Below, in pieces: positions 6,072-12,108 of a stretch of DNA of 12,108 bases. Position 1 is the first letter of the stretch. Each line of letters opens with the position of its first letter. The DNA lies in the NCBI GenBank assembly GCA_046730475.1, contig JBKPIY010000072.1, forward strand, positions 1-12,108, written 5' to 3'. Both the position numbers and the translations under genes were made by a program. The stretch is from JBKPIY01 sp046730475. Lineage in GTDB: Bacteria > Actinomycetota > Thermoleophilia > Solirubrobacterales > 70-9. The notes beneath the pieces were generated by a model. It was not told the origin of the DNA. It searched no databases and saw nothing but the letters and a program-made list of their open reading frames with translations.

Positions 6072-6707
6072 TCAGGTCACCTCCTCGTCCGTCACCAACC
6101 TCAACTCCGGCCTCCGATGCCCATTCCGCCCCCCGTAGGTGTCGGTCAGGGAATGGCAGTTGCCGCACAGAAACTCGATATTCGGGAGGCGATTGTCCAA
6201 GCCGTTTCCGTTCTTGTGATGGAGCTGCATGCTGAGGGGCTGGCCGTGTCATTCCGTGATTCCGCAGCGCTCACAGCGATTCTCCTTCAGGCCCTCCTTC
6301 AGCAGCCGTGACTCGAGGTGGTGCCTGCTCGTACGTCGTCCAACAACGAGGAGCCGTTCGATCGGCATCGCTCGCGGCCGCGCCGTGATCTTCCCGCGCT
6401 TCACCGCATCCCGCCAGGCGTCGGATGTGAACCCGAACTTCGCGCGACACACGCGCATCGAGAGGCCAGATTCATACGCCACGCGGATCGCCCGCCAGTC
6501 GTATCGACGCGCGAAGCGAGGATCTGCCGGGACATCGAGCCGCCTTACGTGAAAGGCGATGGTCGTCTTCGCGAGCCCGAGCCTTCTGGCGATTTCCCGC
6601 TGGCTCAAGCCCCGCTCGTAAAGGGCGCGGACCCTTTCCCGCATCTGGCCGGGCGGGAGCTTCGGTCCCCTCTTTGCGGTTCCTCCCATGCGAACACACG
6701 TTCGCAT
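6072..6707 (-). pseudogene. HTH-HTH-HNH nuclease gene interrupted by one in-frame TGA
   Basis: From ATG 6707 (or ATG 6690, seven codons in), 152 codons are open to a TGA at 6249-6251; the same frame then continues 58 codons to a TGA at 6072-6074. Before the stop: basic N-terminus, helix-turn-helix 1 (about 33-57, GLSQREIARRLGLAKTTIAF), a second HTH-like unit (about 71-105), then C145-x2-C148. After it: LHH (H163-H164), NGNGLDNRLPN, and C181-x2-C184-H185, completing a zinc-bound HNH nuclease domain. The interrupted spot reads CERCGITE-stop-HG, where relatives have Trp (ITEW-G-PL), so a single TGG to TGA change explains it. The HNH catalytic half is not made unless TGA is read through; a two-HTH protein might still be. 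The gene lies 77 bp downstream of tRNA-Gln, same strand. A solitary mobile or homing-type nuclease is likely. A sequencing error is possible. Confidence 0.8.
6691..6704. promoter_or_regulatory. LexA-type SOS box at the start of the HTH-HNH gene
   Basis: CGAACACACGTTCG matches the Gram-positive/actinobacterial LexA consensus CGAAC-RNRY-GTTCG at every position. It is the core of a perfect 8-bp inverted repeat ATGCGAAC-ACAC-GTTCGCAT (6688-6707). It covers the codons between the two candidate ATGs (6707 and 6690), so LexA bound here would block transcription initiation or early elongation of the nuclease gene. If translation starts at 6690 the box lies immediately upstream. Confidence 0.55.
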
Positions 6708-6784
6708 ATCGACCGGACGGAATCGCCGGCGGGCGGGCTGCGCAACACCGTCGGAATCGAACCTTGCCCCTATGGGGGGGGTTA

Positions 6785-6855
6785 CTGGGGAGGCAGGGGT
6801 CGAACCCGCGCTTCCAGAACCAGAATCTGGCGTGCTTCCACTACACCACTCCCCA
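6785..6855 (-). tRNA. tRNA-Gln (anticodon CUG)
   Basis: 71 nt on the minus strand fold into a full cloverleaf: 7-bp acceptor TGGGGAG/CTCCCCA, D-arm with GTGT...GCAC, anticodon stem CCAGA/TCTGG with loop TTCTGGT (anticodon CTG), variable AAGC, T-stem GCGGG/CCTGC (one G-U pair) and loop TTCGACC. The discriminator base is G, as usual for tRNA-Gln, and CCA is not encoded. It decodes CAG. It lies 56 bp downstream of the flavoprotein stop and 77 bp upstream of the HTH-HNH gene, all on the same strand. Confidence 0.95.
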
Positions 6856-6868
6856 TGGCCTGGGTTCG

Positions 6869-6874
6869 AATATG
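6869..6874 (-). promoter_or_regulatory. Possible -10 box of tRNA-Gln
   Basis: On the minus strand CATATT (5 of 6 matches to TATAAT-like AT bases in a GC-rich setting) lies 13 bp before the tRNA 5' end, allowing a short leader. The region 17 bp further upstream (GGTTCG) is a poor -35. Weak call; co-transcription with the flavoprotein gene is the alternative. Confidence 0.3.
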
Positions 6875-6911
6875 TGGGGAAATCGAGATATCGAACCGCG
6901 ACGGTTACAGC

Positions 6912-8150
6912 CTAGCCGGAACCGAGATCGGCCAGGTCGGTGTCCAAGTTCCGCAGCGCATCCCTCGAGTCCGATACGTCGATCGAGTCGGCCAGGAGGC
7001 GCCGGGCGTGGCCGAGGTCCTCGGAGCGCTCGACGGAGAGGGCGCCGGCGACCTTGCCGTCCTTGAGGTAGAAGGTGAGGAACTCGCCGGCGTCGCGGTC
7101 GCCGCGCCAGATCAGCTCGTCCCAGTCCTCGGCGGGACCGACGTATTCGAGCCCGACCCAGTCGGCGAGGTCGCTGAAGAAATAGGGCACCACCTCGTAA
7201 GGCGAGGGGTCGCCGAGCATCGCCTTCCCCGCGTGGATTCCCTGCTGCATGGCGACGTCCCAGTGCTCGATCCGGAGGCGGCGCCCGTGGATCCGGCTCT
7301 CGTAGCTGCAGACGTCGCCGGCGGCGTAGATCCCCTCGACCGAGGTCTGGAGCGTCTCGTCGCACCTGATCCCGTTGTCGAGCTCGAGCCCCGCGCGCTC
7401 GGCCAGGATCACGTCCGGGTTCACCCCCGCCCCGACCACCACGCAATCACCCTCGATCACCTTCCCGCTCTCGGTCACCACCGCCTTCACGTCGCCGTCG
7501 CCCTCGAACGCCGCCAGGGTTTCCCCACCGTGGATCTCCACCCCCTTCGATTCGAGCAGCTCGTGGAAAACTCTCCCCGGCTCCTCGCCGAAGGTCCGCG
7601 ACAGCGCCACCTCCTCCATCATCACGATCGCGCAATCGGCCCCCTTTGCGGTCAGCGACGCCGCCACCTCGCAGCCGATGTAGCTCCCCCCGATCAGGAC
7701 CACTCGCTCCGCGGACCTGCCGGCCTCGCGAATCCGGTCGGAGTTGCCGAACGCTCGCAGGTAGTGGATCCCCTCCTGCCCCGCTCCGTCAACCCGCAGG
7801 ATGTTTACGTTGGCGCCGGTCGCCAGCAGCGCCTTCGCGAACCTCACCTCCTCGCCGCCCTGCAGCCTCGCCACGCGCTCCTGCGGGTCGAGCGACATCA
7901 CGTTCGTCCCCGTCCGCAGCTCGACCCCGTTCTCCCCGTACCAGCCGGCCTCCTTCACATAGGCGTCCTCGCGCTCCGACTCCCCGCGCAGGTACTCCTT
8001 CGATAGCGGCGGGCGCTCGTACGGTGGCTCCGGCTCGCGCCCGACCAGCAGGATCTCCCCGTCCGCGCCCCGCGCGCGCAGCTCGGCGGCGCACTGGGCC
8101 GAGGCCATCCCTCCCCCGATCAGCAGGTACTCGACCTCCCGGATCGCCAC
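6912..8150 (-). CDS. FAD/NAD(H)-dependent ferredoxin/rubredoxin-reductase-like oxidoreductase
   Basis: 412 residues from a GTG start, full length for the family. Domains in order: FAD-binding GGG (12-14, LIGGGMASAQCA), the FAD-contacting R46-P-P-L-S-K51, the ATG motif LLATGA (108-113), a second Rossmann motif GGSYIG (154-159) for NAD(P), GIYAAGDV closing the FAD domain, RIEHWDVAMQQG, and a C-terminal reductase domain (about 320-400). The acidic VMMEE at the end of the second beta strand of the NAD motif suggests NADH rather than NADPH. Such enzymes pass electrons from NADH to a [2Fe-2S] ferredoxin or rubredoxin serving an oxygenase or P450, but no such partner is in the window. It is the third gene of a minus-strand run after two TrkA genes (37-bp gap); the link is probably positional rather than functional. 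Confidence 0.9.
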   Translation of the reverse strand: MAIREVEYLLIGGGMASAQCAAELRARGADGEILLVGREPEPPYERPPLSKEYLRGESEREDAYVKEAGWYGENGVELRTGTNVMSLDPQERVARLQGGEEVRFAKALLATGANVNILRVDGAGQEGIHYLRAFGNSDRIREAGRSAERVVLIGGSYIGCEVAASLTAKGADCAIVMMEEVALSRTFGEEPGRVFHELLESKGVEIHGGETLAAFEGDGDVKAVVTESGKVIEGDCVVVGAGVNPDVILAERAGLELDNGIRCDETLQTSVEGIYAAGDVCSYESRIHGRRLRIEHWDVAMQQGIHAGKAMLGDPSPYEVVPYFFSDLADWVGLEYVGPAEDWDELIWRGDRDAGEFLTFYLKDGKVAGALSVERSEDLGHARRLLADSIDVSDSRDALRNLDTDLADLGSG

Positions 8151-8187
8151 CCCGCCTCAGCGCTCCCCGGTCATCACGATCCGCCCG

Positions 8188-8868
8188 CTAGCCCTTGCCG
8201 TCCGAGGCGAAGTACGCCTTCAGGTCCTCCTCCAGCCCCGGATCGAGGACCGCCAGCACCTCGTCCCCCGCCTCGAGCACGGTGTCGGGGCCGGGGACGA
8301 ATCCCTGCCCCTCCCGCAGGACCGAGATCAGCAGGCTCCCCTCGGGCAGATCGAGGTCGGCGACCCGCTTGCCCGCCGCGTGCGAATCCTTCGCGAGCAG
8401 CATCTCGATGATCTCCAACCGCTCCTCGGGCAGATCGAGGAGGTGAACGAGCCCGTACTCGGGGACCTCGTGCTCGAGCAGGCGCAGGATCAGGTCGGTC
8501 GCCGACACGTACGGCTTCACCCCCAAGAGCTCGAACCACTGCCGGTTCCGCGGATTGTTGACCCGGGCGATGATCCGGTCCACCAGGTACTTCTCCCGCG
8601 CCACCTGGCAGATCAGCATGTTGTCCTCGTCGTCCCCGGTGACCGCGATCACCATGTCGGCCCGCGAGATCCCCGCACGCTCGAGCACCCACAGCTCCGA
8701 GGCGTCCCCGTACTGGATGTTGTGCTCGAGCTCCTGCTCCACCGCGAGGTAGCGGCCGCGGTTGCCCTCGATCACCGTCACCTCGTTCCCCTTCTCGAGC
8801 AGCTCCCGGGCGAGGTTCCATCCGACCTTCCCGGCCCCGACCACGATGATGTACTTGCCCTCTCCCAT
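8188..8868 (-). CDS. trkA: TrkA-type K+ uptake regulatory protein (RCK_N + RCK_C)
   Basis: 226 residues, cytoplasmic. An N-terminal RCK Rossmann domain (about 5-125) begins IIVVGAGKVGWNLA, with an acidic residue after the second strand (VIEGN) typical of NAD(H) binding. A C-terminal RCK_C/TrkA_C domain (about 140-220, EIIEMLLAKDS...LLISVLREG) follows. Such proteins gate a TrkH/KtrB-type potassium channel in response to nucleotide. The gene is preceded by a good ribosome-binding site (GAGGAGG, 4-5 nt from ATG). It starts 25 bp after the stop of another TrkA-like gene, matching the paired ceoB/ceoC arrangement of mycobacteria. No membrane K+ transporter is in the window. Confidence 0.92.
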   Translation of the reverse strand: MGEGKYIIVVGAGKVGWNLARELLEKGNEVTVIEGNRGRYLAVEQELEHNIQYGDASELWVLERAGISRADMVIAVTGDDEDNMLICQVAREKYLVDRIIARVNNPRNRQWFELLGVKPYVSATDLILRLLEHEVPEYGLVHLLDLPEERLEIIEMLLAKDSHAAGKRVADLDLPEGSLLISVLREGQGFVPGPDTVLEAGDEVLAVLDPGLEEDLKAYFASDGKG

Positions 8869-8893
8869 CAGCCCTCCTCGGCTCCTTCTGCGA

Positions 8894-9373
8894 TCAGCCC
8901 TCGCCGGCCGCCGCCGTCCCCATCCCCCCGCCGCTCCCGGCCCCGGCGTCGGCCGCCTGCTGCACCTCGGTCTCGAGCATCTCGATCGCCACCCTGGTCG
9001 GGCAGACCGTGTTCATCCCCTGCTCCTCGTACCACTTCGCCCGCAGCGGGTCGAGGATTCGGGCGATCACCGTCGGCACCCCGAACCGCCGCTTGGCGAT
9101 CTGCGCGATCACGATGTTGGTGTTGTCGCCGTCGGTGGCGGCGATGAAGGCGTCGGCCTGCTCGATCCCCGCCGCCAGCAGCGCCTCCACCTCCAGCGCG
9201 GTGCCGACCGTGAAGTGCCCGCCCGAGTCCTCCCAGGTCTTCTCCAGGCTCACCTCGAGCCGGGCGTGCGCCTCGGGGTCCTCGTCGAGGCACGAGACCT
9301 CATGCCCCTCGCGGAGCATCGTCCGCGCCACCGACGACCCGACACGGCCGCATCCAGCGATGAGAATGAACAT
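8894..9373 (-). CDS. Short TrkA-family NAD-binding protein, no RCK_C domain
   Basis: 159 residues. A single RCK/TrkA_N Rossmann domain (about 1-130) starts at residue 1 with FILIAGCGRVGSSVA; D30-E31 (CLDED) caps the second strand and IAATDGDNTN, PTVIARILDP and MNTVCPTRVAIEML are characteristic of the family. Usual TrkA subunits have a C-terminal RCK_C domain; here it is replaced by about 20 residues of Ala/Gly/Glu-Gln (EVQQAADAGAGSGGG). It is the first gene of the minus-strand run and most likely co-assembles with the full-length TrkA encoded just downstream. Compare the CeoC/CeoB pair of mycobacteria (established arrangement; exact orthology is inference). Confidence 0.88.
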   Translation of the reverse strand: MFILIAGCGRVGSSVARTMLREGHEVSCLDEDPEAHARLEVSLEKTWEDSGGHFTVGTALEVEALLAAGIEQADAFIAATDGDNTNIVIAQIAKRRFGVPTVIARILDPLRAKWYEEQGMNTVCPTRVAIEMLETEVQQAADAGAGSGGGMGTAAAGEG

Positions 9374-9381
9374 TCGGCGGC

Positions 9382-9387
9382 ATAGTA
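9382..9387 (-). promoter_or_regulatory. -10-like TACTAT, candidate promoter of the trkA run
   Basis: TACTAT on the minus strand lies 8 bp before ATG 9373, in a 63-bp divergent gap. No Shine-Dalgarno precedes the ATG (GCCGCCGA), so a leaderless transcript is plausible. No recognisable -35. Confidence 0.4.
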
Positions 9388-9422
9388 GACCTCACGGCAC
9401 CCGGCGCCCGCCGCTCGCCCGC

Positions 9423-9436
9423 TACCGTAAGCGGTA
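9423..9436. promoter_or_regulatory. Inverted repeat and -10-like element abutting moaA
   Basis: TACCG-TAAG-CGGTA is a perfect 5-bp inverted repeat ending exactly at the base before ATG 9437. Its left arm gives TACCGT, a TANNNT -10 match 8 bp before the ATG. There is no ribosome-binding site. The repeat could be an operator over the start point, or chance. Confidence 0.35.
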
Positions 9437-10429
9437 ATGGGCGAGCCCCTTCGCGACGCTCACGGCCGGGCGATCACGGACCTGCGGGTCTCGGTCACCG
9501 ACCGCTGCAACTTCCGCTGTCAGTACTGCATGCCGGCCGAGGGCCTCCCCTGGCTCGAGCGCGAGGAGATCCTCACCTTCGAGGAGATCGAGCGCCTCGT
9601 CCGCGTGCTCGTCTCGCTCGGGATCTCCGACGTTCGCCTCTCCGGCGGCGAGCCCCTGGTCCGCCGCGACTTCCCCCACCTGGTCTCGATGCTCGCCGCG
9701 AACGAAGGGCTCAACGACCTCTCGCTCACCACCAACGGCTACCTGCTCGAGCGCGACGCTGCCGCCCTGGTCGACGCCGGGATCCAGCGGGTCAACGTCT
9801 CGATCGACTCCCTCGCCCGCGACCGCTTCTTCCAGATCACCCGCCGCGACTCGCTCCCCCAGGTGATGCGCGGCCTGGAGGCGATCGCCTCGCACCCCGA
9901 GGTGAGCCCGGTGAAGGTGAACGCGATCGCGATGCGCGACTTCACCGAGGAGGAGGTGCTCCGGTTCTGCGACTTCGCCCGCTCCACCGACTACCAGGTC
10001 CGCTTCATCGAGTTCATGCCCCTCGACGCCGACCGCGCCTGGACCCCCGACGCGGTCCTCGCCGGCGCCGAGATCCGCGAGATGATCGAGGCGGTCCACC
10101 CCCTCGAGGAGCTTCCCCGCGAGCCCCACGCCACCGCCCGCGTCTTCCGCTTCGCCGATGGCGCCGGCGAGATCGGGTTCATCAACCCCGTCTCGGAGCC
10201 CTTCTGCGGGGACTGCAACCGGATCCGCCTGACCGCCGACGGCAAGCTCCGCACCTGCCTCTTCTCGATCCACGAGACGGACATCAAGGAGCCGGCACGG
10301 GATGGCGCCAGCGATGGCGAGCTCGAGGAGATCATCCGCGACGCCGTCTGGCGCAAGGAGCTCAAGCACCACGTCAACGAGCCCGGGTTCCGCCCGCCGC
10401 CGCGGACGATGAGCGCGATCGGGGGCTAG
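9437..10429 (+). CDS. moaA: GTP 3',8-cyclase MoaA (molybdenum cofactor synthesis)
   Basis: 330 residues, normal length. A radical-SAM enzyme that, with MoaC, turns GTP into cyclic pyranopterin monophosphate, the first step of molybdenum cofactor synthesis in the cytoplasm. The SAM [4Fe-4S] cluster motif is C24-x3-C28-x2-C31 in TDRCNFRCQYCMP; SGGEPL supports SAM binding. The second, substrate-binding cluster is C257-x2-C260-x13-C274 (FCGDCNRIRLT...LRTC). The chain ends in the Gly-Gly required for activity (SAIGG). The start is fixed by ITDLRVSVTDRC just downstream and by a divergent gene upstream. No moaC, moaE or moeA is in the window, but the neighbouring convergent modC/modB supply the metal. 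Confidence 0.96.
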   Translation: MGEPLRDAHGRAITDLRVSVTDRCNFRCQYCMPAEGLPWLEREEILTFEEIERLVRVLVSLGISDVRLSGGEPLVRRDFPHLVSMLAANEGLNDLSLTTNGYLLERDAAALVDAGIQRVNVSIDSLARDRFFQITRRDSLPQVMRGLEAIASHPEVSPVKVNAIAMRDFTEEEVLRFCDFARSTDYQVRFIEFMPLDADRAWTPDAVLAGAEIREMIEAVHPLEELPREPHATARVFRFADGAGEIGFINPVSEPFCGDCNRIRLTADGKLRTCLFSIHETDIKEPARDGASDGELEEIIRDAVWRKELKHHVNEPGFRPPPRTMSAIGG

Positions 10430-10431
10430 CG

Positions 10432-10448
10432 GTCCCGTCCACCGGGAC
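10432..10448. terminator. Hairpin between convergent moaA and modC
   Basis: GTCCCG-TCCAC-CGGGAC forms a 6-bp stem with 5-nt loop starting 3 bp after the moaA stop, in the 63-bp gap to the modC stop. No T-tract follows. A rho-independent terminator is plausible for moaA; support is the position and the perfect stem. Confidence 0.4.
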
Positions 10449-10492
10449 GTCAACCGGCAGCTCGGTCGCGTGGCAGGATCCCGGGCGCGAGA

Positions 10493-11557
10493 TCAGAGAG
10501 CCGTGAGCCGCGTCGCCGTCGCCTTCCAGACGGCGCTCACCTCGGCTCCGGGCCGAAGCGAGAGGGACCCGATCGAGGCGCGGGTCACCTCGGCCGTCAG
10601 CGGCTGAGAGGCGGCAAGCCCAACTCGCACCCGGCTGCCGATCTCCGTCACCGACACCACCCGAGCCCGGACCCGGTTGAGGGCGGAGCCATGGCGTGGC
10701 TCACCGGCGGGCTCGAGCGTGATCTCCCACGGGTAGACGCCGATCGCAACCCTCCCCTCACGCTCGTCGGCACTTCGGACCTCGTCCCCCCCGTCGAGGT
10801 CGATCCGGGTGAGGCCGTCCGGCTCGGGCCTGGCGACTCCGGTGAGCACGACCGCGCCGGCGAAGTCGGCGACGAAACCGCTGGCGGGCCGGGCGGCAAG
10901 CTCGGCGGCGGTTCCCCTCTGGACGACCATCCCCCGGTCCACCACCGCGACCTCGTCGCCGAGCAGGGCCGCCTCCGGAAAGTCGTGGGTGACGAGGATC
11001 GTCGGCACCCCGACCTCGGCCAGCGCCATTCCGAGCTCGCGGGCGGCGCCGGCGGCGGTGCGGGCATCGAGCGCGGCCAGGGGCTCGTCGAGCAGGAGCA
11101 CCCTTGGGTCCGGCGCCAGCGCCCGGGCGAGGGCGACCCGCTGCCGCTCGCCGCCCGACAGCGCCGCCGGACGGGCCTCCGCCAGGTCCCCCACCCCGAA
11201 CCGCTCGAGCAGCTCGAGCGCCCGCCGGCGTCGCTGGTGGCGGTCCAGTCCCCCCAGCCCGTAGGCGACGTTCCGCCAGGCGCTCAGATTCGGGAACAGG
11301 GCGTAGTGCTGGAACAGAAAGCCGCACCGGCGGTCCTCCGGGGGCACCTCGATCCCGCGCTCGGTGTCGAGCCAGGTCTCCTCGTCCAGGCGAACGCTCC
11401 CGCGCTCGGGGCGGTGGAGCCCCCCGATGGTCCGGAGGACGGTCGTCTTGCCGGCACCCGAGGGGCCGGCGAGGGCGAGGCACCTTCCCGCCTCGACCTC
11501 GAGCGAGAGATCCAGGTCGAATCCCCGCAACGGCGTCCTCGCCTCGAGGGTCAGCAT
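10493..11557 (-). CDS. modC: Molybdate ABC transporter ATP-binding protein ModC
   Basis: 354 residues. The ATPase domain has Walker A GPSGAGKTT (31-39), Q-loop Q83 (FLFQHYALFPNLS), signature LSGGE (133-137), Walker B VLLLDE (D157-E158) and H-loop H191. A linker and a C-terminal TOBE-type oxyanion-binding domain (about 285-350, LNRVRARVVSVTEIGSRVRVG...ADV-like end) follow, which separates ModC from other importer ATPases. It energises molybdate uptake through ModB. The gene starts 8 bp after the modB stop, so it is the distal gene of a mod operon. A sulfate or tungstate importer is the alternative; the single TOBE domain, length and moaA next door favour molybdate. Confidence 0.88.
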   Translation of the reverse strand: MLTLEARTPLRGFDLDLSLEVEAGRCLALAGPSGAGKTTVLRTIGGLHRPERGSVRLDEETWLDTERGIEVPPEDRRCGFLFQHYALFPNLSAWRNVAYGLGGLDRHQRRRRALELLERFGVGDLAEARPAALSGGERQRVALARALAPDPRVLLLDEPLAALDARTAAGAARELGMALAEVGVPTILVTHDFPEAALLGDEVAVVDRGMVVQRGTAAELAARPASGFVADFAGAVVLTGVARPEPDGLTRIDLDGGDEVRSADEREGRVAIGVYPWEITLEPAGEPRHGSALNRVRARVVSVTEIGSRVRVGLAASQPLTAEVTRASIGSLSLRPGAEVSAVWKATATRLTAL

Positions 11558-11565
11558 CCCGGTGG

Positions 11566-12108
11566 CTACGCCTGGGCGCCGCCGAGGAGCGGCGTCCGGG
11601 CGAGCAGCTTGACCGAGAGCAGGAGGGCGGCCGAGACGGCGACCAGGACCGCGGACAGCGCCAGGGCGCCGGTGAAGTCGGTGTTGAACTCGGCGAAGAT
11701 CGCGAGCGGCACCGTCTGGGTGATCCCGGGGAAGGAGCCCGCGAACATCAGGGTGGCGCCGAACTCGCCCAGCGCCCTGCCCCAGGCGAGCGCCATCCCC
11801 GAGGCGATCCCCGGGCCGGCGCCCGGGATCGCGACGGTGGCGAACGCCCGCGCCTCGCTCGCCCCCAGGGTCCGAGCCGCGTCGATCAGGTCGCGGTCGA
11901 CGGCGGCGAACGCCGCCTGCGCCTGGCGGATGTAGAAGGGGGCGGCGACGAAGGTGAGCGCGACCACCACCCCGGCGGTCTCCAGCACCAGAGCGATGCC
12001 GGCGTCGTCGAGAAGGCCCCCGAGGATTCCCTTCGGCCCGAAGGCGGCGAGCAGGCCGATCCCGGCGACGGCCGGCGGCAGCACCAGCGGCAGCTCGATC
12101 AGGGTGGT
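11566..12108 (-). CDS. modB: Molybdate ABC transporter permease ModB, 5' end beyond the window
   Basis: 180 codons are present; the frame is open through the right edge, so the N-terminus is missing (the first visible residues are TTLIELPLVLPPAVAGIG). That LPLVLPP opening, the hydrophobic helices (VLETAGVVVALTFVAAPFYI and the C-terminal ALALSAVLVAVSAALLLSV), and the EAA loop DAARTLGASEARAF...IPGAGPGIASG followed by GRALGEFGATLMFAG identify a ModB/CysT-like importer permease. The EAA loop docks on the ATPase (ModC, next gene). A periplasmic-binding ModA would be expected upstream, off the right edge. Confidence 0.88.
   Translation of the reverse strand, partial: TTLIELPLVLPPAVAGIGLLAAFGPKGILGGLLDDAGIALVLETAGVVVALTFVAAPFYIRQAQAAFAAVDRDLIDAARTLGASEARAFATVAIPGAGPGIASGMALAWGRALGEFGATLMFAGSFPGITQTVPLAIFAEFNTDFTGALALSAVLVAVSAALLLSVKLLARTPLLGGAQA

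Noticed and set aside
6249..6251. TGA as a selenocysteine codon
   Set aside because: The family has Trp here, not Cys, there is no redox context and no evident downstream SECIS-type hairpin; TGA is an ordinary stop for other genes in the window.
6708..6784. Possible second tRNA or attachment-site remnant (minus-strand GGTTCGATTCC near 6755-6765)
   Set aside because: Only the generic T-loop resembles a tRNA; the flanking bases pair for two positions at most, and the segment is not a copy of the tRNA-Gln 3' end as an att repeat would be.
6856..6911. T-arm-like GGGTTCGAAT on the plus strand next to tRNA-Gln
   Set aside because: No acceptor or anticodon stem can be formed around it; it more likely contains the tRNA promoter region.
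6318..8006. Long plus-strand frame over the HNH gene, tRNA and flavoprotein
   Set aside because: It crosses a tRNA and runs antisense to two genes with clear domains; no recognisable protein features.
1..12108. CRISPR array, transposase, phage or toxin-antitoxin genes
   Set aside because: No spaced direct repeats, inverted terminal repeats, transposase or toxin-like ORFs were seen; the only tandem repeat is the in-gene 24-bp unit.

Overview
The window looks like chromosomal DNA from a very GC-rich actinobacterium. The gene content (a secreted lysyl-oxidase-fold protein, a paired TrkA locus, small lipoproteins, a short Cys-rich actinobacterial protein) and several starts with a -10-like hexamer almost directly before the ATG fit a deep-branching lineage such as Thermoleophilia/Solirubrobacterales. 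That placement is inference; no rRNA or marker gene fixes it.

Left part (1-1454): a lipoprotein gene running off the left edge (minus strand) is divergent from a secreted lysyl-oxidase-family gene. The latter converges, across a strong GC hairpin, on a 65-codon Cys-rich gene. Next (1502-5307) come two overlapping half-transporter ABC exporter genes whose motifs fit a heterodimer with one degenerate and one canonical ATP site. They converge on a second lipoprotein with a low-complexity C-terminus (5351-6025).

Middle (6072-6855): a gene with two helix-turn-helix segments and an HNH nuclease domain is interrupted by one in-frame TGA where the family normally has Trp. A perfect match to the Gram-positive LexA box sits on its start region, and a tRNA-Gln(CUG) lies just upstream. 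This is the most unusual stretch of the window.

Right part (6912-12108): a minus-strand run of two TrkA-type K+ regulatory proteins and a ferredoxin/rubredoxin-reductase-like flavoprotein, transcribed towards the tRNA. Divergent from it is moaA (GTP 3',8-cyclase, first step of molybdenum cofactor synthesis), which converges on modC and modB (molybdate uptake; modB is cut by the right edge). Thus moaA and modBC place Mo uptake and Mo-cofactor synthesis side by side.

Most of the window is ordinary housekeeping and transport. I see no clear new multi-gene system. The points worth following are the interrupted HTH-HNH gene with its LexA-like box, the lysyl-oxidase-like protein lacking the usual copper histidines, and the matched insertions in both ABC nucleotide-binding domains.
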